Below, in pieces: positions 1 to 4,913 of a DNA stretch of 5,960 nt (the first letter of the stretch is position 1; the number at the start of each line of letters is the position of its first letter). Under the pieces are notes generated by a model. That model saw nothing but the letters and a program-made list of their open reading frames with translations, did no database searches and was not told the DNA's origin. Position numbers and translations under genes: made by a program. The stretch is from the NCBI GenBank assembly GCA_018651445.1, contig JABIDZ010000073.1:1-5960 (forward strand). The letters run 5' to 3'. This DNA is from Candidatus Iainarchaeum sp. (GTDB lineage Archaea > Iainarchaeota > Iainarchaeia > Iainarchaeales > JAAZKV01).

Positions 1-1
1 A

Positions 2-388
2 GTTTTTTCAGTGGTCGATATTACTCAGAGAAGAGCTTTTTCAGCAGAGCTTTTTGAAAAGGAGACATATCATGTAAATCTCAATGATCCTATTGGTCAG
101 ATTTATTTGAAAGGTGGCGATGTGTTTTGTGTTTTTGAAAACAATTCAAAACTATTCATTAAAGGTGATGAAAGCTTGGCCATACTAAAAGATGGATTTT
201 TTTATTATGATCGGGGCGAAGACTTGGTGTTGAAAGAAAACGCGGGAAAGTTTTCAAACGGATTCTTTGCTGTTTTGAAGAGTTTGGGTGAACCAGTTTA
301 TTGTGAAGATGATTCTGCAGAAAAAAACGGGTTTTATGACGTTTTGACTAGTATATTGCTCCAACAAGCTTTAGACAAAACAAATTAG
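2..388 (+). CDS. Hypothetical protein, 5' end outside the window
   Basis: The reading frame is open from base 2 to a TAG stop at 386-388, so the gene most likely begins before the window. A GTG at 11 could serve as a start and would give 125 residues, but no Shine-Dalgarno (SD) sequence precedes it and a box 30 nt upstream would lie outside the window. The visible part is acidic and alternates short hydrophobic stretches with charged turns, as in a beta-rich soluble domain. Examples are GQIYLKGGDVFCVFEN, SKLFIKGDESLAILKDG and GFFYYDRGEDLVLKEN, followed by a helical C-terminus ending LLQQALDKTN. I see no signal peptide, membrane segment or metal motif, and I do not recognise the family. Base composition matches the neighbours. 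It is followed by T-runs and by the promoter of the next gene. Confidence 0.7.
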   Translation, partial: VFSVVDITQRRAFSAELFEKETYHVNLNDPIGQIYLKGGDVFCVFENNSKLFIKGDESLAILKDGFFYYDRGEDLVLKENAGKFSNGFFAVLKSLGEPVYCEDDSAEKNGFYDVLTSILLQQALDKTN

Positions 389-406
389 TTTTTACTATTG
401 TTTTTT
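389..406 (+). terminator. T-rich archaeal-type terminator candidate
   Basis: Immediately after the TAG of the first gene come a T5 run (389-393) and a T6 run (401-406) without a hairpin. Archaeal RNA polymerase commonly stops at such T-tracts. The second run overlaps the next gene's TATA box, so the two signals are fused. Confidence 0.4.
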
Positions 407-409
407 AAA
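402..409 (+). promoter_or_regulatory. TATA box for the 100-aa gene
   Basis: TTTTTAAA starts 29 nt before the ATG at 431. This places the predicted transcript start at or next to the A of ATG, meaning a leaderless mRNA. The same octamer lies 30 nt before the NYN gene start and 31 nt before the TTG at 5802. Confidence 0.6.
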
Positions 410-430
410 GTTTGAAAAACACATTATTTC

Positions 431-733
431 ATGCATAAACCGTGGGTGCGAAAATTTGAAGGACTTAGTATTCGTGCAGTAATGAAACCAAATTCGAGTG
501 CAAGAGAATGGTCGCCTGAGCGAATGAAAAAATTTACTGAATGGTTAACGCCAGCGGGTCGAGAATTGGTTCTTAAGTTATATCGAGGGCACGGTCGGTC
601 GTTAGGTCCTGATGAACATGCCAAAGCAGTATGGAAACTTCCAAAACACATGGAAGAATTATCACAATATGCTACTGCTACAAAGATGAGTGCACAGCTA
701 AAAGCGGAAAGAGCTCGAAAACCAAAGCGTTAA
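431..733 (+). CDS. Small basic hypothetical protein, 100 aa
   Basis: A complete 100-residue protein of unknown family. The ATG at 431 is chosen because a TATA-like TTTTTAAA lies 29 nt upstream, giving a leaderless transcript as for several neighbours, and no better start exists. The protein is strongly basic. It has a segment WSPERMKKFTEWLTPAGREL (residues 27-46), a glycine/arginine-rich stretch LYRGHGRSLGPDEHAKAVWK (50-69), and a lysine/arginine-rich tail ending KAERARKPKR. No transmembrane helix, signal peptide or cysteine pair is present. The charge suggests nucleic-acid or ribosome binding, but that is inference only. The TAA stop lies inside the TATA box of the following hydrolase gene. 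Genes 431 and 760 therefore abut, yet each has its own promoter. Confidence 0.7.
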   Translation: MHKPWVRKFEGLSIRAVMKPNSSAREWSPERMKKFTEWLTPAGRELVLKLYRGHGRSLGPDEHAKAVWKLPKHMEELSQYATATKMSAQLKAERARKPKR

Positions 734-736
734 ATA
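729..736 (+). promoter_or_regulatory. TATA box for the agmatinase-family gene
   Basis: GTTAAATA begins 31 nt before ATG 760 and spans the TAA stop of the preceding gene (731-733). The spacing predicts a leaderless mRNA starting at the ATG, and it supports 760 over the longer in-frame start at 631. Confidence 0.6.
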
Positions 737-759
737 ACTTTTTAGAAATTAATTCTTGT

Positions 760-1509
760 ATGAATTATTATAGTATTCCAACTGACGAAGGCGGGATGGA
801 CAAAAACAAGGGTTGTGCGAAAGCACCAGCTTTTCTATTAGATCTTTTCAAGGTGAAAGGAAAAGAATTTTCTTTGCAAGGAGAACTCGAAGAAAAGCAA
901 GAACAGATCTACACACAAGCAAAAGAAATTTTTAAAAATGATGACTCAACACCCAAAGTATTTTTTGGTGGAACACACGACATTACAGGGTTTACTGTAA
1001 AAGCGTTTGCAGAAAAAAATGAGAACGCAAAACTATTGATTTTTGATGCACACGCTGATTGTGAAGACGCCATTTCGATTACGACTCATGAAGATTTCGT
1101 TCGAATGCTAATCGAAGAGAAAATCATTAAACCAGAGAACTTGTTGATTATTGGCTTACGACATGTTTCAGAAATAGAAAAAGATTTTCTAAAAGAACAT
1201 AAAATCAAAAACTTTTATTTCGAAGAAATCGAAGAATCTATTGGAGCAATCTCAAAAATAACCGAAGCTTTTGTTAGAAATGCAGAAGAGTTATATGTTT
1301 CTTTTGATGTTGATGTGCTCAATAGTGAAAAAATGCGTGCAACTGGCGAATTGCCCGAGGGGGGCCTTTCAAACGAACAAGCAGAAGTCTTACTTACAAT
1401 TTCGCTCCCAAAAGCAAAAGTAATTGATCTAGTTGAATTCAATCCCGAAAAAATAGCTTTAAACGAAGAAAAACTGCTTTTTGAGCTATTTAACAAGTAT
1501 TTTAAATAA
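760..1509 (+). CDS. Arginase/agmatinase-family ureohydrolase
   Basis: A 249-aa binuclear manganese hydrolase of the ureohydrolase superfamily, which cleaves guanidino groups to release urea. The start at 760 is supported by a TATA box 31 nt upstream and by the N-terminus, whose IPTDEGG (6-12) resembles the family's opening IPxDxG block; the frame is open further upstream but overlaps the previous gene. All six expected metal ligands are visible: H73 in GGTHD, D96/H98/D100 in DAHAD, and D183/D185 in SFDVDV. E226 in VEFNPE matches the conserved C-terminal glutamate, and TGELPEGG (195-202) matches the loop before the last helices. Deviations are N188 where the family usually has Asp in DxDxxD, and loss of the usual HG after DAHAD (H110-E111). 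It is shorter than typical agmatinases (about 290-300 aa). Its place beside deoxyhypusine synthase and a decarboxylase suggests agmatine or an agmatine-derived hypusine intermediate as substrate; the exact substrate cannot be read from sequence. Confidence 0.92.
   Translation: MNYYSIPTDEGGMDKNKGCAKAPAFLLDLFKVKGKEFSLQGELEEKQEQIYTQAKEIFKNDDSTPKVFFGGTHDITGFTVKAFAEKNENAKLLIFDAHADCEDAISITTHEDFVRMLIEEKIIKPENLLIIGLRHVSEIEKDFLKEHKIKNFYFEEIEESIGAISKITEAFVRNAEELYVSFDVDVLNSEKMRATGELPEGGLSNEQAEVLLTISLPKAKVIDLVEFNPEKIALNEEKLLFELFNKYFK
1501..1508 (+). promoter_or_regulatory. TATA box for the deoxyhypusine synthase operon
   Basis: TTTAAATA is identical to the box at 5573 and overlaps the end of the hydrolase gene. 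With the 29-31 nt spacing seen at the leaderless genes, transcription would start near 1531, at TTGGCGAGC. This leaves a leader of about 118 nt before ATG 1649, unlike the leaderless neighbours. Confidence 0.55.
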
Positions 1510-1530
1510 AACTAACAAGAATATCTCTAA

Positions 1531-1641
1531 TTGGCGAGCAAAGGTGAGCCAGTTTTAGTGCAGGTTTTGCCAATCAAGCAAAACTATAGTTTTGCGGATG
1601 TCGCAAACTTTGGTTTGCAACATGGCAAAAAGTGCTGGTGA
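1531..1641 (+). CDS. Candidate leaderless upstream ORF, 36 aa
   Basis: A TTG at 1531 sits 30 nt after the start of the TATA box, exactly where leaderless starts fall elsewhere in this window. It opens 36 codons without a stop, beginning (M)ASKGEPVLVQVLP and ending LQHGKKCW. The TGA at 1639-1641 forms part of the GGTGA ribosome binding site of deoxyhypusine synthase, so translation of this frame would end 8 nt before ATG 1649 and could couple to it. The frame passes through the hairpin repeats at 1565-1638. I recognise no family. A similar arrangement with a near-identical opening occurs before the eL41 gene. A 111-nt open stretch with a TTG start can arise by chance, so confidence is low. Confidence 0.3.
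   Translation: MASKGEPVLVQVLPIKQNYSFADVANFGLQHGKKCW
1565..1638 (+). repeat. Three imperfect 24-25 nt tandem units of alternating complementary arms
   Basis: The deoxyhypusine synthase leader holds three units (1565-1589, 1590-1613, 1614-1638), each of the form (T)TTTGC, 6-7 nt spacer, GCAAA. Arms lie at 1564-1570 GTTTTGC, 1578-1584 GCAAAAC, 1589-1595 GTTTTGC, 1603-1608 GCAAAC, 1613-1618 GTTTGC and 1625-1630 GCAAAA. Each arm can pair with the arm before or after it. For example 1578-1595 is a perfect 18-nt palindrome, and 1603-1608/1613-1618 form a hairpin with loop TTTG extended by ATGT/ACAT. Mutually exclusive pairings of this kind could switch exposure of the downstream ribosome binding site. 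Confidence 0.6.
1637..1641 (+). promoter_or_regulatory. Ribosome binding site that decides the deoxyhypusine synthase start
   Basis: GGTGA lies 7 nt before ATG 1649. It favours this start over the in-frame ATG 1622 and TTG 1592, which have no SD sequence and fall within the hairpin repeats. It contains the TGA of the candidate upstream ORF. Confidence 0.7.
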
Positions 1642-1648
1642 GAAAGAA

Positions 1649-2650
1649 ATGGCTTATGTAAAAGACTTTAAATGGAAAGAAGGAATGACTGTACTAGATT
1701 TCACTGAACAATTAGCTAGTGTTGGTTATCAAAGTGTTGAGCTAAAAAGAGCTAGTGATGTTTTTGTCAAAATGAAGAAGGATAGTGCAAAAATATTTCT
1801 AACATTTACTTCAAACATGGTTACTTCGGGCCTTCGAGGTTTCTTTGCTCAAACAATCAAGCTAGGGATGGCAGACATAATTATTACTACTGCGGGTGCA
1901 ATCGAAGAAGATATTATGCGTGCAACCGGGGAACAATTTGATATTGGTAGATTTGAGTCGGATGACGTTGAATTACACGAACAAGGAACTAATCGAATCG
2001 GAAACCTATTAATCAAAAATGAGAGTTATATGAACTTTGAAAACTTTATGACAAAAGCACTAGGTGAATTATACAAAAAACAAGCTCGGTGGACTGTTAG
2101 CGAACTTGTTCGCGAATTAGGGTTAATGCTTGATGATGAAGACTCTTTTTTGTATCAAGCAGCAAAAAATAATATACCCGTTTTTTGTCCACCTATAACT
2201 GATGCAGGAATTGGTTTTCATTTATTTATGTTCCAACAAGATCATCCAGATTTTGTTGTTGACGTTGTAAAAGACTTTGGAAACATTTTGTTTTCAACTT
2301 CTCACGATGAAAAGAAAGGAGTTATTGCTCTTGGAGGAGGAACTTCAAAACACCACGCAATTCTTTGCACTTTACTTTCGGGCGGAGCCGATTACGCAGT
2401 TTACATGACTACTGCGCACAAAACTAGTGGTAGTGTTGGCGGAGCAACAACAAACGAAGCAAAATCTTGGGGAAAAGTAAAAGACGAGTCAGATGTAGCA
2501 ACCGTGAAGGGTGACGTAACAATAATGTTCCCGCTTGCAATGATAAATGCGTTAGAACAATTACAAAAAGAAAATTTACTTAAAGTAGTTAACAAAGATG
2601 TTGATGAAAAAATTAGTTTAGATGAAGCTAAAAAGAATTTAGAGGGATAA
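1649..2650 (+). CDS. dys: Deoxyhypusine synthase
   Basis: A 333-aa enzyme that transfers an aminobutyl group, normally from spermidine via NAD, to the modification lysine of aIF5A, the first step of hypusine formation. The start is fixed by GGTGA 7 nt upstream and by the family-like opening VKDFKWKEGMTV. Family blocks appear in order: TSNMVTSG (54-61), TTAGAIEEDI (80-89), VFCPPITDAGIG (178-189), LGGGTSKHH (228-236), GADYAVYMTTAH (246-257) and NEAKSWGK (269-276). K276 is the catalytic lysine; W274, E270, H235, D185 and E86/E87 are kept. By my alignment with human DHS, three spermidine-pocket residues are changed: D243 to F190, N292 to L239 and D316 to V263. This could mean a different amine donor or a divergent DHS-like subfamily. 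The decarboxylase gene starts 1 nt after its stop, indicating one operon. Its substrate protein aIF5A is not in the window. Family assignment is very secure; exact donor is not. Confidence 0.96.
   Translation: MAYVKDFKWKEGMTVLDFTEQLASVGYQSVELKRASDVFVKMKKDSAKIFLTFTSNMVTSGLRGFFAQTIKLGMADIIITTAGAIEEDIMRATGEQFDIGRFESDDVELHEQGTNRIGNLLIKNESYMNFENFMTKALGELYKKQARWTVSELVRELGLMLDDEDSFLYQAAKNNIPVFCPPITDAGIGFHLFMFQQDHPDFVVDVVKDFGNILFSTSHDEKKGVIALGGGTSKHHAILCTLLSGGADYAVYMTTAHKTSGSVGGATTNEAKSWGKVKDESDVATVKGDVTIMFPLAMINALEQLQKENLLKVVNKDVDEKISLDEAKKNLEG
2642..2646 (+). promoter_or_regulatory. Ribosome binding site for the decarboxylase
   Basis: GAGGG inside the last codons of deoxyhypusine synthase lies 5 nt before GTG 2652. 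It supports the GTG start and translational coupling. Confidence 0.5.
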
Positions 2651-2651
2651 A

Positions 2652-3710
2652 GTGGAAAAAGCAAAATTTGTCTTGTCAAAAAGCAAAGTGCTCTCACAAT
2701 ATGAAAAATTGAAAGAGCTTACTCCATTAATTTCTTATAGTTCAAAAACAAACCAGTTAATTACTCCAATCTTAGAAAAAGAAAGCGACGCAATGTTCAG
2801 TGTTCACTTTGAAAATGAATTAAAACACATAAACGATTTGTCGCGGGCAATATTTCTTGCACAAGCATGGAACGAAGAAAAGATTTCTGAGTTAACTAAA
2901 AAAGGAATTACTTGGTTTATTGTTGACAACCATGCAGATCTCGCAACAATGAAATCATTTTTAGAAAAAAATACTCCGAAAGAAAAAATTAATTTGCTTT
3001 TAAGAATTAAGTTAAAAGAAAGAACTCTAAAAACAGAGCGATACTTTGTTTTTGGAATGCCTTTTCGTGTTGTGAACGAACAGATTAAATTGATTAGAGA
3101 AAATGAAAAGATAAATTCAAAACTTTCTACGCTAGGAGTTCATTTTCATAGAAAAACACAAAACATGAGTGAATGGGATCTTGACTATGAATTAAGTAAT
3201 ATCATTCTCCCAGAAACTTTTGAGCGTATTAATTTGGTGAGCATTGGTGGAGGATTGCCTTCGTATTATGCTAATACAAATGTTGATGTTGTTGACGGAG
3301 TATTTGAAAAAATAAAAAAGCTAAGAGCTTTTCTAAAAGAAAGAGATGTTAAGATAATGATTGAGCCAGGAAGGTTCATCGCAGCACCCGCAGTTAAACT
3401 AGTCACAAAGATTATTGGTGTGGACAGCAACAACATTGTAGTAAATGCATCTGTTTACAATACTGACATGGATGCAATACTTGTTCCGGTAAAACTTTTA
3501 ATTGAAGGAGAACTAGAAAAAGATTCTGGCGATGCAGATGCATTTATAGTAAAAGGGTACACGCCTTGTTCAATGGATTTATTTAGATACCGCGTTTATC
3601 TAAACGAACCCAAAGTTGGTGACCAACTAGTTTTTTTAAATGCGGGCGCGTATAACTTTACAACAGATTTTTGTGATTTAGAAAAATTAGAAACATGTGT
3701 GGTTGAATGA
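2652..3710 (+). CDS. PLP-dependent decarboxylase, ornithine/diaminopimelate (fold III) family
   Basis: A 352-aa alanine-racemase-fold decarboxylase, most likely acting on a basic amino acid or a carboxylated polyamine. K32 in SYSSKTN is the PLP lysine. H166 in GVHFHRKT is the PLP-stacking histidine, GGG (199-201) and EPGR (238-241) bind the phosphate, C306/D309 in TPCSMD is the trans-dimer active-site loop, and Y334 in GAYNF completes the set. The length fits carboxynorspermidine decarboxylase or short ODC-like enzymes and is far below SpeA arginine decarboxylases. Oddities: the Asp that contacts the substrate amine in ODC (D332 in mouse) aligns with A266 in VVNASVY, and the Cys-Asp spacing is C+3 rather than the usual C+4. 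It starts with GTG 1 nt after the deoxyhypusine synthase stop and overlaps the next gene by ATGA, so it belongs to that operon. Ornithine, lysine, arginine or carboxynorspermidine remain open as substrates. Confidence 0.88.
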   Translation: MEKAKFVLSKSKVLSQYEKLKELTPLISYSSKTNQLITPILEKESDAMFSVHFENELKHINDLSRAIFLAQAWNEEKISELTKKGITWFIVDNHADLATMKSFLEKNTPKEKINLLLRIKLKERTLKTERYFVFGMPFRVVNEQIKLIRENEKINSKLSTLGVHFHRKTQNMSEWDLDYELSNIILPETFERINLVSIGGGLPSYYANTNVDVVDGVFEKIKKLRAFLKERDVKIMIEPGRFIAAPAVKLVTKIIGVDSNNIVVNASVYNTDMDAILVPVKLLIEGELEKDSGDADAFIVKGYTPCSMDLFRYRVYLNEPKVGDQLVFLNAGAYNFTTDFCDLEKLETCVVE

Positions 3711-3973
3711 AACAAAAACAAATAGAAAAAGAAATCGAAGCGATTAAAAAAAGAAATAAAAAAGTCGAAGCCGATAAAGCTTGGGAAACTAGCAATGCTA
3801 GAAAACTAATTATTGGTGTGTTAACCTATATTGTAATTGTTGTTTTCTTTGTTTTAGCTGAACTGCCAAACCCATACGTTAACGCGTTTATTACGGCATT
3901 TGTTTTTGTGGTGTCAACATTATCTATGCCTTATTTCAAAAAGTATTGGGTAAACAAATTTTATAAAAACTAA
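3707..3973 (+). CDS. Small two-helix membrane protein
   Basis: An 88-aa protein overlapping the decarboxylase stop by ATGA, so probably translated by re-initiation. Residues 1-32 are a charged helical segment (IEKEIEAIKKRNKKVEADKA), followed by two hydrophobic segments at about 34-53 (LIIGVLTYIVIVVFFVLAEL) and 57-75 (YVNAFITAFVFVVSTLSMP), and a basic tail. The basic, helical N-terminus suggests both ends face the cytoplasm. The VEADKAWETS segment before the first helix is, from memory, a recurrent signature of small membrane proteins in DPANN archaea and CPR bacteria; no function is known to me. Nothing in the sequence links it biochemically to polyamines, and its place in the operon may be incidental. 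Its TAA stop touches the stop of the minus-strand gene at 3974. Confidence 0.8.
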   Translation: MKQKQIEKEIEAIKKRNKKVEADKAWETSNARKLIIGVLTYIVIVVFFVLAELPNPYVNAFITAFVFVVSTLSMPYFKKYWVNKFYKN

Positions 3974-4126
3974 TTAGTTTCTTTTTGTTTTTCTAGTTTT
4001 TGGGATAATCCTGCCCTCTTTGTCTGTGACTTCAGTATAGTGTGGTCCAATATGTCCGCCCCGTTGAATTACTATTTTTGGAAATTTTTTCATTGCAAAT
4101 AATGCTTTGATAGATCCTCTATGCAT
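3974..4126 (-). CDS. Small hypothetical protein, 50 aa
   Basis: A minus-strand ORF from ATG (4126-4124) to TAA (3976-3974), encoding 50 residues. It begins MHRGSIKALFAMKKFPKIVI, has a central RGGHIGPHYTEVTDKEGR (residues 22-39) and ends in a basic PKTRKTKRN tail. Two things support it as a real gene: a TATA-like TTTTTATT on the minus strand starts 29 nt before the ATG, as at other leaderless genes here, and the composition is protein-like, with G/P/H/T residues rather than the K/N/I/F runs typical of chance frames in AT-rich DNA. It fills a gap that otherwise holds nothing. It is convergent with the membrane gene, the two stop codons sharing TAATTA with no intervening base, and divergent from the phosphoglycerate mutase. 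I do not recognise the family. The histidines might bind metal or RNA, but this is a guess. Confidence 0.62.
   Translation of the reverse strand: MHRGSIKALFAMKKFPKIVIQRGGHIGPHYTEVTDKEGRIIPKTRKTKRN
3982..4001 (+). terminator. Triple T5 terminator candidate
   Basis: Three T5 runs (3982-3986, 3988-3992, 3997-4001) lie just after the membrane gene stop on the plus strand, a typical archaeal intrinsic stop without hairpin. They lie inside the 3' end of the convergent gene, where they encode its lysine/arginine tail on the other strand. Confidence 0.5.
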
Positions 4127-4147
4127 AATACTATTGTTTTTCTGGAG

Positions 4148-4155
4148 AATAAAAA
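4148..4155 (-). promoter_or_regulatory. TATA box for the 50-aa minus gene
   Basis: Read on the minus strand, TTTTTATT begins 29 nt before the ATG at 4126. It lies in the 88-nt divergent spacer shared with the phosphoglycerate mutase promoter. Confidence 0.45.
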
Positions 4156-4185
4156 GCTTTGTTTGTGAGGGACCAAATCACTAAA

Positions 4186-4193
4186 CTTAAATA
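4186..4193 (+). promoter_or_regulatory. TATA box for phosphoglycerate mutase
   Basis: CTTAAATA begins 29 nt before ATG 4215, predicting a leaderless transcript; no SD sequence precedes the ATG. Confidence 0.6.
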
Positions 4194-4214
4194 CAAGCTT
4201 TTCGTATTATTGTC

Positions 4215-4913
4215 ATGTCATATTTAGTATTAGTTCGTCACGGAGAAAGCCAGTGGAATCTTGATAATAAATTCACGGGGTGGGTTGATGTTCCTTTGAG
4301 TAAACAAGGAGTCAAAGAAGCACAACGAACAGCAAAAGCACTAAAAAAACTAAGTATTGACATTGCATACACGTCAAAGCTTGAGCGAGCACAAGAAACG
4401 CTAATGATTATTCTTTCACAACAAAAGAAAACAGGAATTTTTTTACACGAAGATCGGCACGAAAAACGTTGGAGCTTGCATCCACACGAGTTTGAGAAAA
4501 ATGAAATACCCATTTATTCTGATGAAGATTTAAACGAGAGATACTATGGGAAATTACAAGGAAAAAACAAGGATAAGATTAGAAAAGAGTTCGGAGAAAA
4601 ACAAGTGTTTGCATGGCGACGAGGATTTAGCGATAAACCGCCCGGAGCCGAATCGCTAAAAGATGTGTATCATAGAACAATCCCGTATCTAAAAGACACT
4701 ATCTTGCCACAATTAAAAAAGAGAAAAGATGTGTTAGTTTCGGCACACGGAAATTCGTTAAGAGCGATAATAAAGTTTTTAGACAAGATAAGTGACGAAG
4801 AGATCCCTAACTTAGAACTTCCGTTTGGAACACCAATAATTTATGAGTACAAACAACACACTCTAAGAAGAGTTCACAAAGAATTTACATTTGACAGACC
4901 GATTGAGTGGTAA
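4215..4913 (+). CDS. gpmA: 2,3-bisphosphoglycerate-dependent phosphoglycerate mutase
   Basis: A 232-aa cytoplasmic enzyme interconverting 3- and 2-phosphoglycerate in glycolysis/gluconeogenesis through a phosphohistidine. LVRHGESQWN (6-15) carries the phosphorylated H9. KFTGWVDVPLS (19-29) is the substrate loop, E108 in LNERYYGKLQG is the acid/base residue, R135/R136 lie in AWRRGF, PPGAESL (142-148) follows, and H178 in SAHGNSLRA is the second catalytic histidine. LPFGTPIIYEY (202-212) is the usual C-terminal block. Length is close to the bacterial dPGM family, with a slightly longer linker at about 72-102 before the LNERYYG block. The start is supported by a TATA box 29 nt upstream. Many archaea rely on the unrelated cofactor-independent enzyme, so this copy may trace back to transfer from bacteria. 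Codon use looks like its neighbours, so any transfer is not recent. It stands as a single gene, converging on the NYN gene with abutting stops. Confidence 0.96.
   Translation: MSYLVLVRHGESQWNLDNKFTGWVDVPLSKQGVKEAQRTAKALKKLSIDIAYTSKLERAQETLMIILSQQKKTGIFLHEDRHEKRWSLHPHEFEKNEIPIYSDEDLNERYYGKLQGKNKDKIRKEFGEKQVFAWRRGFSDKPPGAESLKDVYHRTIPYLKDTILPQLKKRKDVLVSAHGNSLRAIIKFLDKISDEEIPNLELPFGTPIIYEYKQHTLRRVHKEFTFDRPIEW

Noticed and set aside
424..651. Minus-strand open frame opposite the 100-aa gene
   Set aside because: It mirrors a gene that has its own promoter; the product has no recognisable features.
631..759. Extension of the hydrolase to an in-frame ATG at 631
   Set aside because: It would overlap the end of the 100-aa gene by about 100 nt and add residues unlike the family; the TATA box at 729 and the IPTDEGG opening support ATG 760.
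1357..1366. G-run in the hydrolase gene (CCCGAGGGGGGCC)
   Set aside because: It encodes the conserved PEGG loop, so the G-run follows from codon choice; no second G-tract forms a quadruplex.
1215..1496. Serine-rich minus-strand frame opposite the hydrolase
   Set aside because: The S/F/L-rich composition is the usual antisense of lysine/glutamate-rich coding sequence; the plus-strand protein is clearly real.
1592..1648. Longer deoxyhypusine synthase from TTG 1592 or ATG 1622
   Set aside because: Neither has a ribosome binding site, both lie in the hairpin repeats, and the added residues are not family-like; GGTGA precedes ATG 1649 at good spacing.
4121..4126. ATGCAT palindrome at the starts of the 50-aa and 100-aa genes
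   Set aside because: A six-base match shared by two genes that both begin Met-His; expected by chance in AT-rich DNA.
4238..4513. Minus-strand frame opposite phosphoglycerate mutase
   Set aside because: Antisense shadow of the catalytic N-terminal region; no promoter or family match.
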